Positions 17,840 to 27,598 are shown, counted from the first letter of the stretch. The stretch is DNA of 64,000 bases from Bradyrhizobium sp. AUGA SZCCT0158 (GCF_018130065.1 NZ_JAFCME010000002.1:310001-374000); one strand, 5' to 3'. Notes: generated by a model not told the origin, from the sequence alone. A program made the numbers and translations.

Positions 17840-18621
17840 CACAGATCCGCCCACGGCACGATTACGGCCTCGCGCTGGTATTCGGCGCGGTAGGCGCTGA
17901 TCCGGAACACGTCGGCTATCACCTGCTCCGACAGCGCTTCCACCGGCGCGCCCTGCGACACCAGCCGGCCCTCCTTCAGAACCAGCACATGATCGGCGAA
18001 TCGTGCGGCGAGGCCAAGGTCGTGCGTCACCACGATGACCAGCACGCCCTTGTCGGCGGTGGCGCGCAGGTTCTTCATCACGTCGATCTGGTGCCGCGGA
18101 TCGAGCGAGGCGGTCGGCTCGTCGGCGAGGATGACCGGCGCTTCCACCGCGAGCACGCGCGCCAGCGCGACGCGGCTGCGCTCGCCGCCGGACAGTTCGG
18201 TGACGCGGCGCTCGCTGAACTCCACCACATCGACCGCCTGCATCGCACGCAATACTGCGTCAGTATCCCTTGGCGACAGCCGCGCCGGATCGGTCGCGCC
18301 GTGCGGATAGCGGCCGAGCGCCACGATGTCGCGCGCCGGCAGCGGCCAGTGCACGATGTGGCCCTGTGGCAGATAGGCAAATCGCTTGGCGCGTTCGCGC
18401 AGCGACAGACCGGCCAGTGCGTCGCCGCCGATGTGGATGTCACCGCGGGACGGCAGCAGCCCCGACAGCGCCCGCAACAGCGTGGTTTTGCCGGCGCCGT
18501 TCGGCCCGACCAGGGCGACCAGATGACCCGCGCTCAGCGACAGCGTGACATCGCTGAGCACATGGCGGCCAGCCAGCGTCACGTTCACGCCTTGCGCCGT
18601 GAGAAGCGCGGCTTCGCTCAT
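17839..18621 (-). CDS. btuD: ABC importer ATP-binding protein (BtuD/FecE type)
   Basis: This is a 260-residue ATPase with Walker A GPNGAGKTT (about residue 38), signature LSGGERSR, Walker B VILADEP and switch histidine VTHDLG. Type II importers of B12 and ferric chelates use this ATPase class. It overlaps both neighbours by four bases, indicating strict cotranslation with the permease and binding protein. Confidence 0.88.
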   Translation of the reverse strand: MSEAALLTAQGVNVTLAGRHVLSDVTLSLSAGHLVALVGPNGAGKTTLLRALSGLLPSRGDIHIGGDALAGLSLRERAKRFAYLPQGHIVHWPLPARDIVALGRYPHGATDPARLSPRDTDAVLRAMQAVDVVEFSERRVTELSGGERSRVALARVLAVEAPVILADEPTASLDPRHQIDVMKNLRATADKGVLVIVVTHDLGLAARFADHVLVLKEGRLVSQGAPVEALSEQVIADVFRISAYRAEYQREAVIVPWADL

Positions 18622-19661
18622 GCGACACCTCCCCCGAGCGCGCGGCGTTCGCGCGCGATCAGATAGAGGAAGAACGGCACGCCGATGATCGAGGTCAGCA
18701 CGCCGACCTTGATGTCGCTGGTCGAGGGAATGATCCGCACCGCGATGTCGGCGGCGAGCAGCAGCGCCGAGCCTGCCAGCGCACTCGGCACCAAGAGCCG
18801 CGCCGGATCATGGCCGATCAGGGGCCGCATCAGGTGCGGCGCGACGAGGCCGATGAAGCCGATGGTGCCGGTGACCGCTACCGCGCCGCCGACCCCGAGC
18901 GCCACGCCGGTGATCACGATCAGCCGCAGGCGCCCGACATCGACGCCGAGGCTCTGCGCAGTTTCCTCGCCAAGGCTGAGCGCGCGAAAGGAATGGCGCT
19001 GGCTGAACAGGATGATGCCGCCGGCGATGATGAACGGCAGCGCCAGCATCACGTGCTGAAAACTGCGATCCTCCAGCGATCCGAGCAGCCAGAACGCGAT
19101 CTCCAGCACCACGAACGGATTGCTGGAGAGGTTCATCACCAGCGCGGTAGCGGCGCCCGCCAGACTCGAAATCGCAAGACCGGCCAGGATCAGGATCAGC
19201 AGCCCGGCATTGCGGCCTGCAATCGTCAGCAGCACGAACACCGAACCGAACGCCGCCATGATCGCCACGACAGGCAGCGCATAGGAGCGCACATCGGCCC
19301 ACCCCAGCGCGATCACCAGCACCGCGCCGAAGGCGGCCGATTGCGGCGCACCGAACAGCGAGGGCGAGGCCAGCGGATTGCGCAGCAGGCCCTGCAGCGA
19401 CGCGCCCGACATTCCGAGGATGGCGCCGATCGCCAGCGCCAGAATGGTCCGCGGCAGGCGGATTTCCCGCACGATCACCTGCGCCACGTCGCTGCCGCCG
19501 CCGAGGAGGGCTTCAATCACCGCCAGCGGCGACAGCCGCACCGGCCCGATACCGAGCGAGATCAGCACCAGCAGCGCGACAAGGCCGGCAAGCGCGGCCG
19601 TCACGCCAATCCGGCGCCGCGCGGCCTCCTCGTTTGCAGCAGTGATGGTCTCAACACTCAT
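18618..19661 (-). CDS. btuC: ABC importer permease (BtuC/FecCD type)
   Basis: This is a 347-residue permease with about ten membrane helices. Family motifs are IREIRLPRTILALAIGA, MSGASLQGLLRNPLASPSLFG and GTIGFIGLVAPHLMR. It forms the transmembrane dimer of a type II importer. The internal ATG (MSVETITAA) was chosen over an upstream one because the extra 11 residues look unlike a leader. It is the first gene of the btuCDF-like unit, transcribed away from the riboswitch. Confidence 0.88.
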   Translation of the reverse strand: MSVETITAANEEAARRRIGVTAALAGLVALLVLISLGIGPVRLSPLAVIEALLGGGSDVAQVIVREIRLPRTILALAIGAILGMSGASLQGLLRNPLASPSLFGAPQSAAFGAVLVIALGWADVRSYALPVVAIMAAFGSVFVLLTIAGRNAGLLILILAGLAISSLAGAATALVMNLSSNPFVVLEIAFWLLGSLEDRSFQHVMLALPFIIAGGIILFSQRHSFRALSLGEETAQSLGVDVGRLRLIVITGVALGVGGAVAVTGTIGFIGLVAPHLMRPLIGHDPARLLVPSALAGSALLLAADIAVRIIPSTSDIKVGVLTSIIGVPFFLYLIARERRALGGGVA

Positions 19662-19811
19662 CGATCGTCCCCGAACGGTCAGCCCGTACCGCACAACGCG
19701 TTCGAACGGTACTGCTCATGCGACATAAAAGACGCACTCGTCCAGTGAGGATCGCAGGCGAGGCCTGATGGGATTGACTCTATCTTTGACAAACTTCTAC
19801 CATAATTTCCG

Positions 19812-19982
19812 ACGGTTCCCGTTTTGGGGATCAAAAGGGAATGCGGTGCGGGGACAGTCCCCCAATTCCGCGGCTGCCCCCGCAACTGTAAGCGGTGAAT
19901 CTTTCGTCCTACGCCACTGGGATTCTCGGTCCTGGGAAGGCGACGAAAGGTAACGACCCGCAAGCCAGGAGACCTGCCGTCA
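19812..19982 (+). promoter_or_regulatory. Cobalamin riboswitch
   Basis: The hallmark elements are present in order: gggaatgcggtgcgggg, the core ctgcccccgcaactgtaagc, a central ccactgggattctcgg/cctgggaagg arm, and the B12 box agccaggagacctgcc (19963-19978). It reads on the plus strand and ends about 130 bp before the TonB receptor start. B12 binding to such leaders reduces expression of uptake genes. Confidence 0.97.
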
Positions 19983-20109
19983 GCCGTGGTCACACGCGAA
20001 GATGTCGGTCGGGGAGTACAGGCATTAGTTTCACCAGAGCTGTTTGCAGCACGATGGTGGGACTTGGTTCGCTGTGACGTGCCACTGACGTCATACCGAG
20101 GCCTGAACC

Positions 20110-22389
20110 ATGTCTTCCACCACCACTGCCGCCAAGCGGTGCCGCCGTCTTTTGCTGGCGTCCAGTTTTCTGGCGCCGATCATGGCGATCACCCATTCCG
20201 GCGCGCAGGCCCAGCAGACCGCCACAGCCGATCAACTGCCGGCGATCGAGGTCAACCCGCCCGGCGACCAGAACCGGACCCGCGCCAAGCCCGCTTCCGA
20301 TCAGGGCTCGGGCACGCGCCGCGTCGTCGCGCCGAACCCGAGGCCGTCAAGCAATCGAAACCCTGCGCCGGGGACGGGCTCCAACGTCGCGTCGCAAGGC
20401 GATGGCCAGGGCGGCGGCGGAGCGCCCGTCCGGCAATTCGCCGGCATCGTCGGCACATCGGCGACCGTCATCACGGCTGAAGAAATCGCGCATTCACCCG
20501 CGCAGACCTTGCAGGAAATCATCGCGCAAACACCGGGCGTGCAACTGACCAGCCTGTTTGGCGGCGTCAACGGTGCGAAGACCAGCGTCGATCTGCGCGG
20601 ATTCGGTGCGTTTGCGACCTCCAATACCCTGGTGCTGATCAACGGCCGAAGGCTCAACGACATCGACATGGCCGGCGTCGATTTTTCGACCATTCCGCGC
20701 GATTCGATCGAGCGCATCGAAATCACCCGCGGCAACAGCGGCGCGGTGCTGTACGGCGACAATGCCGTCGGCGGCGTCATCAACATCGTGCTTAAAAACG
20801 GCGTCGGCGGCCCGCCGGTCGCGATCCGCGGCGAAGCCGGCGTCGGGTCCTTCAATCAGCGCATGGCCTCGGTCTCGGCCGCGACCAATTTCGGTCCGTG
20901 GTCGACGTCGTTCTATGGCAACGCCATCAAGTCCGACGGCTACCGCGTCAACAACGCGCTCGATCAGCGCAACGGGGTCGGCAACCTCAACTACTCCACG
21001 CCCGGCCTCACCGCCTTCGTAACCGTGACCGGCGACGATCAGAAGCTCGGCTTACCCGGCGGCCGGCTGGTCGATCCATCCATTGGTCTCAACGAGCTCG
21101 TCACCAACCGCCGCGGCACCAGCACGCCGCTCGACTACGGCAACCAGCAGGGCGCCAGCGCCACCGCCGGCTTCACCAAGACCCTGTGGAACGGCGTCGA
21201 TCTCATCATCGATGGCGGTGTGCGGGACAAGAAACAGCAGGCCGCGTTCTTCAATCCCTTCGCCAACAGTTACGTCGACAGCCATCTGCAGACATGGTCC
21301 CTGACGCCTCGATTGAGCGTCAAGAACGTAATGTTCGGGTTGCCCTCTTCGATCCTGACGGGCATCGATTATTACGATGCGACGTTCCACCAGGAGCGGC
21401 CGGAATTTCAGGGCACACCGCCCATCCATACTTACGATCTGTCGCAGAGAACGATTGCCGGCTATTGGCAGCAAACCCTTGGGCTGTTGCCGACAACGGA
21501 TTTCTCGTACGGCGCGCGAATCCAGAACACCCGCCTGAGTGCGCGGGACCGTCTTAACGATCCGCCGAATTGCGCCCTGTTTTTTACCTGCGGCGCCCAG
21601 AACCTTCCGCTGGATAGCAGCGAAGTCCAGCACGCGCTGCATGTCGGCCTCGAACATCGCTTCAACAATATCGTCTCGGTATTCGGCCGGGCCGCCCGCG
21701 CGTTCCGCACGCCGAATGTCGACGAGAGATTGTCCTCCGGACCTTCCTTCGATCCTGTCTTCTTCACCCCAATTCCCGGCACCTTCCAGTTGAAAACCCA
21801 GACCTCGCACGACGTCGAGGGCGGCTTCCGCATCAAGTCGGGCGGGTTCCAGATGCAATCGAGCATCTACAACATGGACCTCGAAAACGAGATCCATTTC
21901 AACCCGGCACTGTTCTTTAACGTCAACCTCGATCCGACCCGCCGTTACGGCTCGGAAACCAGCGCCTCGCTTCGTGTCAGCGACAGCGTGCTGCTGCGCG
22001 GCGGCGTCGCCTACACCCGTGCGGTGTTCCGTGAAGGGCAGTTCGCCGGCAATGACGTTCCGCTGGTGTCCCGCTACACCGCCAGTGGCGGCGTGACGTG
22101 GAATATCTGGCAGAACTATCTGGTCGCGGACGCCACGGTGCGCGGCTGGAGCGAGCGCTACATGGACAACGACCAGAAAAATACCCAGCGCCGCATCCCG
22201 GCCGATGCCACCATCGACTTCAAGCTGAGCGGGGCATATCAGCACTTCTTCTGGTCGGTGAGCGTCAACAACGTGCTCAACGCGCTGTACTACGACTATG
22301 CGATCGCAAGCACGTTCACCGACGGCCGCTTCAGCGCCTATCCGCTGCCGGGCCGGACCTACATGGTGAAGGCCGGCGCGACGTTCTGA
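20110..22389 (+). CDS. btuB: TonB-dependent receptor, probable cobalamin receptor
   Basis: This is a 759-residue outer-membrane receptor. A signal peptide ends near SGAQAQQ. A long Pro/Gly-rich linker follows, to about residue 110. The plug domain has SPAQTLQEIIAQTPGV, LINGRRLND, IERIEITRGN and AVGGVINIVL. The rest is beta-barrel and ends in a terminal Phe (MVKAGATF). The upstream riboswitch makes cobalamin or a corrinoid the likely ligand. The linker is longer than in E. coli BtuB. Confidence 0.9.
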   Translation: MSSTTTAAKRCRRLLLASSFLAPIMAITHSGAQAQQTATADQLPAIEVNPPGDQNRTRAKPASDQGSGTRRVVAPNPRPSSNRNPAPGTGSNVASQGDGQGGGGAPVRQFAGIVGTSATVITAEEIAHSPAQTLQEIIAQTPGVQLTSLFGGVNGAKTSVDLRGFGAFATSNTLVLINGRRLNDIDMAGVDFSTIPRDSIERIEITRGNSGAVLYGDNAVGGVINIVLKNGVGGPPVAIRGEAGVGSFNQRMASVSAATNFGPWSTSFYGNAIKSDGYRVNNALDQRNGVGNLNYSTPGLTAFVTVTGDDQKLGLPGGRLVDPSIGLNELVTNRRGTSTPLDYGNQQGASATAGFTKTLWNGVDLIIDGGVRDKKQQAAFFNPFANSYVDSHLQTWSLTPRLSVKNVMFGLPSSILTGIDYYDATFHQERPEFQGTPPIHTYDLSQRTIAGYWQQTLGLLPTTDFSYGARIQNTRLSARDRLNDPPNCALFFTCGAQNLPLDSSEVQHALHVGLEHRFNNIVSVFGRAARAFRTPNVDERLSSGPSFDPVFFTPIPGTFQLKTQTSHDVEGGFRIKSGGFQMQSSIYNMDLENEIHFNPALFFNVNLDPTRRYGSETSASLRVSDSVLLRGGVAYTRAVFREGQFAGNDVPLVSRYTASGGVTWNIWQNYLVADATVRGWSERYMDNDQKNTQRRIPADATIDFKLSGAYQHFFWSVSVNNVLNALYYDYAIASTFTDGRFSAYPLPGRTYMVKAGATF

Positions 22390-22397
22390 GCCCGGAC

Positions 22398-22425
22398 GCC
22401 GGTCCGGGGCCCGCTCCGGACCGGC
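22398..22425 (+). terminator. Hairpin after the TonB receptor gene
   Basis: A perfect 10-bp stem, gccggtccgg/ccggaccggc, with an 8-base loop lies 8 bp after the stop codon. The following ttgtcctg is only weakly T-rich. Confidence 0.6.
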
Positions 22426-22486
22426 TTGTCCTGACCTGACAAGCCAGTATTCTCTTTGGCCCCGAGGGTTAAGGGAATGCTGGCCC

Positions 22487-23503
22487 ATGCCTGATGCTTC
22501 CGCCGTCGCGGCGACCGATCTGTTGCAGCGGGAAATCGCCGATCCCGACACGCAATGGAGTCTCGGCACGTTCGGCGCCATCGCTGAATTCGCCCGCGAT
22601 CGCGGTGAGCCAGTACGGCTGACGCAATCGATCGAAGCCGTTGCAGCCGTGACGCCGCGCGGCGGCATTGCGCTTAATCCCAACGGCAACAGCCGGCCGT
22701 TCGCCTCCGAGAGCATCACCAAATCGGGCTGGAGCCATCGGATCGCGCTGTGCCTGCCGTCAGGCGATTGCGCGATGAACGGCCGCACCACGCTGACGGA
22801 AATCGGCGCCGATCAAGAGGCGCTGCGGCCGGAGGACCGCGAATCCTTCCTGTTCGATCTCGGCCTCGGTGCGCTGCAGGCGGATTTCTGCGTGCGCGTC
22901 GGCGATCCCAATCTCGCCGCGCGGCTGCGCCAACTCTGCGGCCGCGCCATCTTCGAACACGACAATCCCGCGATGGGGATGATCCTTGGCGCTAACCCGC
23001 ATCGCGTCTTCATCAGCCGGCTCGGCCGCATCGAGGTCTATCAGCCGATCCCGCCGCCCTCGGGCACGAGCCCGGACGGGCCGCACACCCATGTGCTGCC
23101 AAGACTGCTGAAAAGCGGCCGGACCCATGCCGCCACCGAGCCGGTTCCCGAGGGCTGGATCCCCTGCGCGCACATCTATCCGCCGCATCCGTTGCGTGAC
23201 GGAATGGGCGAGGCCCGGCCATTCGACCAGGCACATCACCAGCGTTTTCAACGGGTCCTGGCGGCGTGCGGCGATCCCGAAACGCTCGCGATCAAGCAGC
23301 GCGTCGTCGATGCGGTGCTGGCGGGGGAACCGCCGGTGGAGATCGCCGGCGACCGTCACGGCCGCGCCGGCATCCGCATTGCGCTGCGCCAGGTCAAGGC
23401 CGAAGGTCAGGCGTCAACGACATTGGCGGCCTGGCTGGCCGCTTTCGACCAGAGCGGTCCTGAAGACGGCGATGATCCCGCCGCTCTTCACCATGAGGGC
23501 TGA
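22487..23503 (+). CDS. Conserved hypothetical protein
   Basis: This is a 338-residue soluble protein without a signal peptide or membrane segment. It has a distinctive middle block (LPSGDCAMNGRTTLTEIGAD) and a later HTHVLPRLLKSGRTHAATEPVP-type stretch rich in His. I do not recognise the family with certainty. Composition and length look like a genuine cytoplasmic protein. It follows the B12 receptor by 98 bp, behind a terminator hairpin, so it is probably an independent gene. Confidence 0.75.
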   Translation: MPDASAVAATDLLQREIADPDTQWSLGTFGAIAEFARDRGEPVRLTQSIEAVAAVTPRGGIALNPNGNSRPFASESITKSGWSHRIALCLPSGDCAMNGRTTLTEIGADQEALRPEDRESFLFDLGLGALQADFCVRVGDPNLAARLRQLCGRAIFEHDNPAMGMILGANPHRVFISRLGRIEVYQPIPPPSGTSPDGPHTHVLPRLLKSGRTHAATEPVPEGWIPCAHIYPPHPLRDGMGEARPFDQAHHQRFQRVLAACGDPETLAIKQRVVDAVLAGEPPVEIAGDRHGRAGIRIALRQVKAEGQASTTLAAWLAAFDQSGPEDGDDPAALHHEG

Positions 23504-23615
23504 ATCAACCCGATAACGGGGCATTTTCGGCCCAAATTCGCGCCCCCAGCGGCGCAATCCATGGTATTACGGCCGAAACACCGCCCGACGGCATGCGTCG
23601 CGGTTCCAGAGGTAT

Positions 23616-23867
23616 ATGATGAACGACGAACCGAAGAGTCCGGCCGAAATGAAAGAGATTCGGCTGCACCGCAAGCGTACCCAGGAGGTCGAGGGCATCA
23701 AAGCGATGGCCGAGATCGCGGCCTCCGACATCGCAATTCGCAAGCGGACTGAAAAGCTGCGCGCGCTGCGGCTGGCCAAGGAAGCTGAGGACCTTGCCAA
23801 TCCGCCCGAACCGAAAGCCAAGCCCAAAGCGAAAGCCAAAGTGGCGAAGAAGGCTGACGTAAAATGA
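23616..23867 (+). CDS. Small basic helical protein (83 aa)
   Basis: This is predicted helical and charged, with a Lys/Ala/Pro tail (PKAKPKAKAKVAKK). The segment EKLRALRLAKEAED resembles one in the next protein (AKLKALRLAREAAA), so the two are probably related. Its stop overlaps the next start (ATGA). No function is recognised. The tail could bind nucleic acid, but this is only suggested by composition. Confidence 0.65.
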   Translation: MMNDEPKSPAEMKEIRLHRKRTQEVEGIKAMAEIAASDIAIRKRTEKLRALRLAKEAEDLANPPEPKAKPKAKAKVAKKADVK

Positions 23868-24151
23868 CCAAAGAAGATCGCGACCGCGCCCAGGCGCGTC
23901 TGGATAAAACCACCCGCGCAGCCCAGGACGCGCGGTCCGGCAAGGCCGACCGCGATGCGGCCTCGAGGGCCATGCTCGACAATATGGCGAAGCTGAAGGC
24001 GTTGCGGCTTGCCCGCGAAGCGGCCGCACCTCCGGCTCCCGTCAAGGCAAAGAAGGCCGCGGCCAAATCGAAACAGCCGGCCGAGAAGCGGCCGACCCCG
24101 GCATTGGGCGATTGGCTGGCGAGCCAGCAAAGCGGCGGACGACGGACCTAA
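23864..24151 (+). CDS. Small basic helical protein (95 aa)
   Basis: This is translationally coupled to the preceding gene. It has a helical N-terminus (EDRDRAQARLDKTTRAAQDA), the shared KLKALRLAREA block, a Lys/Ala-rich linker and a C-terminal PALGDWLASQQSGGRR. No family is recognised. Confidence 0.65.
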   Translation: MTKEDRDRAQARLDKTTRAAQDARSGKADRDAASRAMLDNMAKLKALRLAREAAAPPAPVKAKKAAAKSKQPAEKRPTPALGDWLASQQSGGRRT

Positions 24152-24190
24152 GATCGAAGACCCTGAGGCAGGGATCCAAGGCTCAATTCC

Positions 24191-24234
24191 AAGGCTGAGC
24201 TCTTTGAGCTCAGCCTTGACTTCAGCGCTGAAGT
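24191..24234. terminator. Bidirectional terminator pair between convergent genes
   Basis: A perfect 12-bp stem with a three-base loop (24191-24217, aaggctgagctc/gagctcagcctt) is followed by a second perfect 16-base palindrome, acttcagcgctgaagt (24219-24234). The pair separates a plus-strand operon from a minus-strand gene. Confidence 0.8.
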
Positions 24235-24247
24235 TAAGCTTGCAGCG

Positions 24248-24487
24248 TTACGCCGGTGGCCAATGGATCATCGAGCGCGTCTTGGTCTCGGCGTCATAGA
24301 CCTGCACTTGCAGCATCTGGAATTTGTTCTTTAGCGCCGTGCCCGCCTCTTCAGCGGCTTCGACCGTGTCGTGGTGCGATTTGAAGTGACCGTCGACCAC
24401 CAGCGAATATCCTGACGTCGGCGCCTTGTCGGCGCGGATAACTTTGCGTGGCTGCTGTTCTTCGGTTTCGATGCGAGGCTTCTTCAT
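24248..24487 (-). CDS. Small conserved hypothetical protein (79 aa)
   Basis: This is a 79-residue protein starting MKKPRIETEEQQPRKVI, with GYSLVVDGHFKSHHDT followed by a helix (VEAAEEAGTALKNKF). It looks like a small alpha-beta cytosolic protein. The internal start is preferred because the upstream codons form no plausible N-terminus. No function is recognised. Confidence 0.6.
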   Translation of the reverse strand: MKKPRIETEEQQPRKVIRADKAPTSGYSLVVDGHFKSHHDTVEAAEEAGTALKNKFQMLQVQVYDAETKTRSMIHWPPA

Positions 24488-24646
24488 TCTGACTCCGTTT
24501 GATTGCCCCGTTTGAAGCACTATCGGCCAAAAGGGCAAGGAAAATTCGTGTTGCTGGCGCTAGTATATTGCGCAAAGTCGGTCGGATTGCGGTCAATGCG
24601 TCATTTCGACCGGATAAGGCCGGTTGCGCCGGTGAAAAGGCACGAT

Positions 24647-24802
24647 ATGGGTGGAAACGGGAAGAAGAGCGAGCCTCCCAGGCAGGACAACGACAAGCCC
24701 GTGAAGCCGAAAGGCCCGCCCGTCGAAGACGACGATTACGAGGATGGCGACATCGCCACGCCCAAGCACGACCGCCACGGCACTGACGACGAACCCTTGT
24801 GA
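24647..24802 (+). CDS. Small acidic/basic hypothetical protein (51 aa)
   Basis: This is a short, highly charged, probably disordered protein (GKKSEPPRQDNDKPVKPK, then DDDYEDGDIATPKHD). The start has ggtgaaaagg upstream. The frame continues further upstream, so the start is uncertain. No function is recognised. Confidence 0.4.
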   Translation: MGGNGKKSEPPRQDNDKPVKPKGPPVEDDDYEDGDIATPKHDRHGTDDEPL

Positions 24803-24841
24803 TTATTGTCGTCCCGGCGTTGCGCCGGAACGACGCGAGAT

Positions 24842-26089
24842 CTAGTGAAATCCCTCACTCTCAATCTTCCGGATACTCCCGACATCGAGCAGATGCGCGC
24901 CAAAACCGCCGCGCGCCAATTTGATCGCTGACGACGGCGAGGCCAGCAGAAATACTGCGGTCATCGCCAGCGGCACGGCGCTGAACCAGTCCAGTCGCAC
25001 CGGCGTGAGTTCTTCGCGGCTGCCGGCGTAGGGTCCGCTGGCGGTAAACACACGGCCGCATTCCCGGATAATATCGCCCCGCGTGCCGCCGCGCGATGCG
25101 CAACCGAGCAGCGCCTGCATCGCCAGATGCGTGAGCACGCCCTCGCGGCTTTCCGGCAACGGCTCCGGCGTCTCGCCCTGCGAGACACGCAGCAATAACC
25201 CAACGAGATCGATGCCGGCGCGATAGGCGTTGACCGGCTCGACCAGCCGCGGGTTGCAATCGATCAGGAGCGGCGCCGTGCCATCGTCCGGCATGATAAC
25301 GTCGACCGACAACGCGCCGTGCCAGCCGAGTTGTCCGCCGATCGTCTCCAGATAGGCTCGCACTATCGGCCGGCCCACGCTTTGCTTGATCGCCTCGCCG
25401 CCACCGACGCCGACAGCGACTTGCCGATAGGCATGAAAGCCGACCAGCCGTCCCCTGCAAAACACCGACTGCGCCTTCTCGGTGGTGCCCGTGATGAGGT
25501 CTTGCGCCAGCACCTCATCGGTGAACGCATCGCCGGCGCCGAGATCACGCAGCGCTATTTCGAGATCATCCGTATTGCGCACGAACCAGATGCCGCGGCT
25601 TGCGGTGCCGATCGAGGTCTTGACCACGGCCGGAAAACCAATGGCGTCGCGCAGCGCGCGTGCGGATTTCACGATCCGCGTCAGCGGCTGCGGCAGCTTC
25701 CATTGATCGAGCAGCCGGCTGAATCCGGCCTTGCTGTGGGCGGCGCGATAGCTCTCGAATGAAGGCAACGCAACACCGGTACGGCCCTCCAGTCGCGCGC
25801 GCATCCGCGCAAACAGAAAACCCTGCTCATGCGTCGGCAGCAGCACGTCAAAACGTTGGCGCGTCAGCAATTGCTCGACAAACGCCAGAAATCCGGCGGG
25901 GTCCGTGCGCAGGCCCGGGCAGCGGTGAAATTTGCGGACGAAGCGTGAGAACCGCGCCAGGCAATGGGCGGAGGGATCGCAAACCTCGACATGATGGCCC
26001 GTCAGGCCCAGTATCGTGATGGCCTCGCGGGCTGAGGTACTGGAACCTTCTGACACCAGCACCCGGAGCGGCTTCCCCGGATCAATCAT
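24842..26089 (-). CDS. ATP-grasp domain protein
   Basis: This is a 415-residue protein with an N-terminal pre-ATP-grasp segment (RVLVSEGSSTSAREAITILGLTGH), an ATP-grasp core from about residue 110 (FPAVVKTSIGTASRGIWFV) and metal/phosphate residues in LLIDCNPRLVEPVNAY. It resembles carbamoyl-phosphate-synthase-type ligases. It would join a carboxylate to an amine or thiol using ATP. A moderately hydrophobic stretch near residue 380 is unusual. The substrate is unknown and there is no operon partner. Confidence 0.75.
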   Translation of the reverse strand: MIDPGKPLRVLVSEGSSTSAREAITILGLTGHHVEVCDPSAHCLARFSRFVRKFHRCPGLRTDPAGFLAFVEQLLTRQRFDVLLPTHEQGFLFARMRARLEGRTGVALPSFESYRAAHSKAGFSRLLDQWKLPQPLTRIVKSARALRDAIGFPAVVKTSIGTASRGIWFVRNTDDLEIALRDLGAGDAFTDEVLAQDLITGTTEKAQSVFCRGRLVGFHAYRQVAVGVGGGEAIKQSVGRPIVRAYLETIGGQLGWHGALSVDVIMPDDGTAPLLIDCNPRLVEPVNAYRAGIDLVGLLLRVSQGETPEPLPESREGVLTHLAMQALLGCASRGGTRGDIIRECGRVFTASGPYAGSREELTPVRLDWFSAVPLAMTAVFLLASPSSAIKLARGGFGAHLLDVGSIRKIESEGFH

Positions 26090-26281
26090 GCCGGATCATT
26101 GCCGCGCCCGCCGACTTTGTCCCTGAACTTATTGACGCATTTGCGCCCTTCCACACCCTGCGCCGGGGCAGCCATGCAGTTGTATTCATGGACAAATAAC
26201 CGCTAACCACTATTTTCGGCAGGCATTTTTGTAAAGCCAGCCTTTGCCGGGCCGTGGATCGAGACGGGGTTTGACGCTGAT

Positions 26282-27520
26282 ATGGTCGATGTTCTGACCG
26301 CACCGCAGGACGTGAAAGCGGACAGTTCTCTGCGCACGCTGGCGGGAATTTCGGTGGCCCATTGGGTCAGCCATTTCCATATCTTCGTGCTGCCGATGCT
26401 GTTTCCTTATCTGAAGGCACAGCTCGGCGTCGGCTATATCGAGCTCGGCTTCGCTCTGACCGTGTTCGGATTGGTGTCCGGCCTGACCCAGGCGCCGATC
26501 GGATATCTCGCCGACCATATCGGCGCCCGCAAGGTGCTGCTGATCGGCCTTTGTGTCGGCGGTCTCGCGCTGATCATGCTCGGCATGCATCTGAGCTACA
26601 CGTCACTGATCGTCTGCGCCGCGCTGCTTGGTCTCGCCAACAGCGTCTATCACCCCTGCGATTACGCGATCCTCTCCACCCATATGGATGAAGCGCGGAT
26701 GGGCCGCGCGTTTTCGATCCACACGTTTGCGGGCTTCCTCGGCGGCGCGGTGGCGCCCGCGATCATGGCGGCACTCGTCGCTTGGGCCGGAGGTCTCGGC
26801 GCGCTGATCGTGGCCGGCGCGGTCGGACCTGTCGTGGCGCTGCTGTTGATCGCCGTCGGCATTCCCGATGCGAGTTCGGCCGACCGCAAGACCGATGGCG
26901 CGGCCGCCCCCCGGCAAAGCGTCATCACGCCGGCGATCATCATGCTGACGTTCTTCTTCATGTTGCTTGGTCTGTCCAACGCCGGCATCAGCAATTTCGG
27001 CGTGGTCGCGCTGATGAGCGGCTATGGCGTGACATTCTCCGCCGCGAATATCGCGCTGACCGCGTTTCTTGGCGCCAGTGCGGCGGGCGTGCTGGCCGGC
27101 GGCTATCTTGCCGACCGCACCACGCGCCACGGACAGGTCGCCGCCGCCTGTTTTGGGATCAACGCCATCATCATGCTGGTGATCGCGACGACCACCTTGC
27201 CGTCGGTGGCGCTGACCGCGGCGATGGGAATCGCCGGGTTCCTCGGCGGCGTGATCGCGCCCTCGCGCGACATGCTGGTACGCAACGCCGCCCCTCCGGG
27301 TGCGGCCGGCCGCGCTTTCGGCATCGTCTCCACCGGCTTCAACTTCAGCGGCATTTTGAGCCCGCTATTGTTCGGCTGGATCATGGACCAGCACCTGCCG
27401 CATTGGGTGTTCGGCGCCTCCGTCGCCTTCATGGTCCTGACGGTACTGCTGGCGCTCATCACCGACCGCAAGCCGAAGACGCGATCGGAGGGCCCGGTTA
27501 CTGGCGTGATGCATTCCTGA
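26282..27520 (+). CDS. MFS transporter
   Basis: This is a 412-residue major facilitator with 12 predicted helices. Typical loop motifs are GYLADHIGARKVLLIG after helix 2 and RDMLVRNAAPPGAAGRAFG in the second half. It is followed by an amidohydrolase gene after 78 bp in the same direction, so it may import that enzyme's substrate. This link is inferred from position. Confidence 0.85.
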   Translation: MVDVLTAPQDVKADSSLRTLAGISVAHWVSHFHIFVLPMLFPYLKAQLGVGYIELGFALTVFGLVSGLTQAPIGYLADHIGARKVLLIGLCVGGLALIMLGMHLSYTSLIVCAALLGLANSVYHPCDYAILSTHMDEARMGRAFSIHTFAGFLGGAVAPAIMAALVAWAGGLGALIVAGAVGPVVALLLIAVGIPDASSADRKTDGAAAPRQSVITPAIIMLTFFFMLLGLSNAGISNFGVVALMSGYGVTFSAANIALTAFLGASAAGVLAGGYLADRTTRHGQVAAACFGINAIIMLVIATTTLPSVALTAAMGIAGFLGGVIAPSRDMLVRNAAPPGAAGRAFGIVSTGFNFSGILSPLLFGWIMDQHLPHWVFGASVAFMVLTVLLALITDRKPKTRSEGPVTGVMHS

Positions 27521-27598
27521 ACCTCATTCCCGGCCGTTGACTGCATCAGGGGATATCCGATGATGCGGCAACAAAATTTCAACCCGGGATGAATCGCC

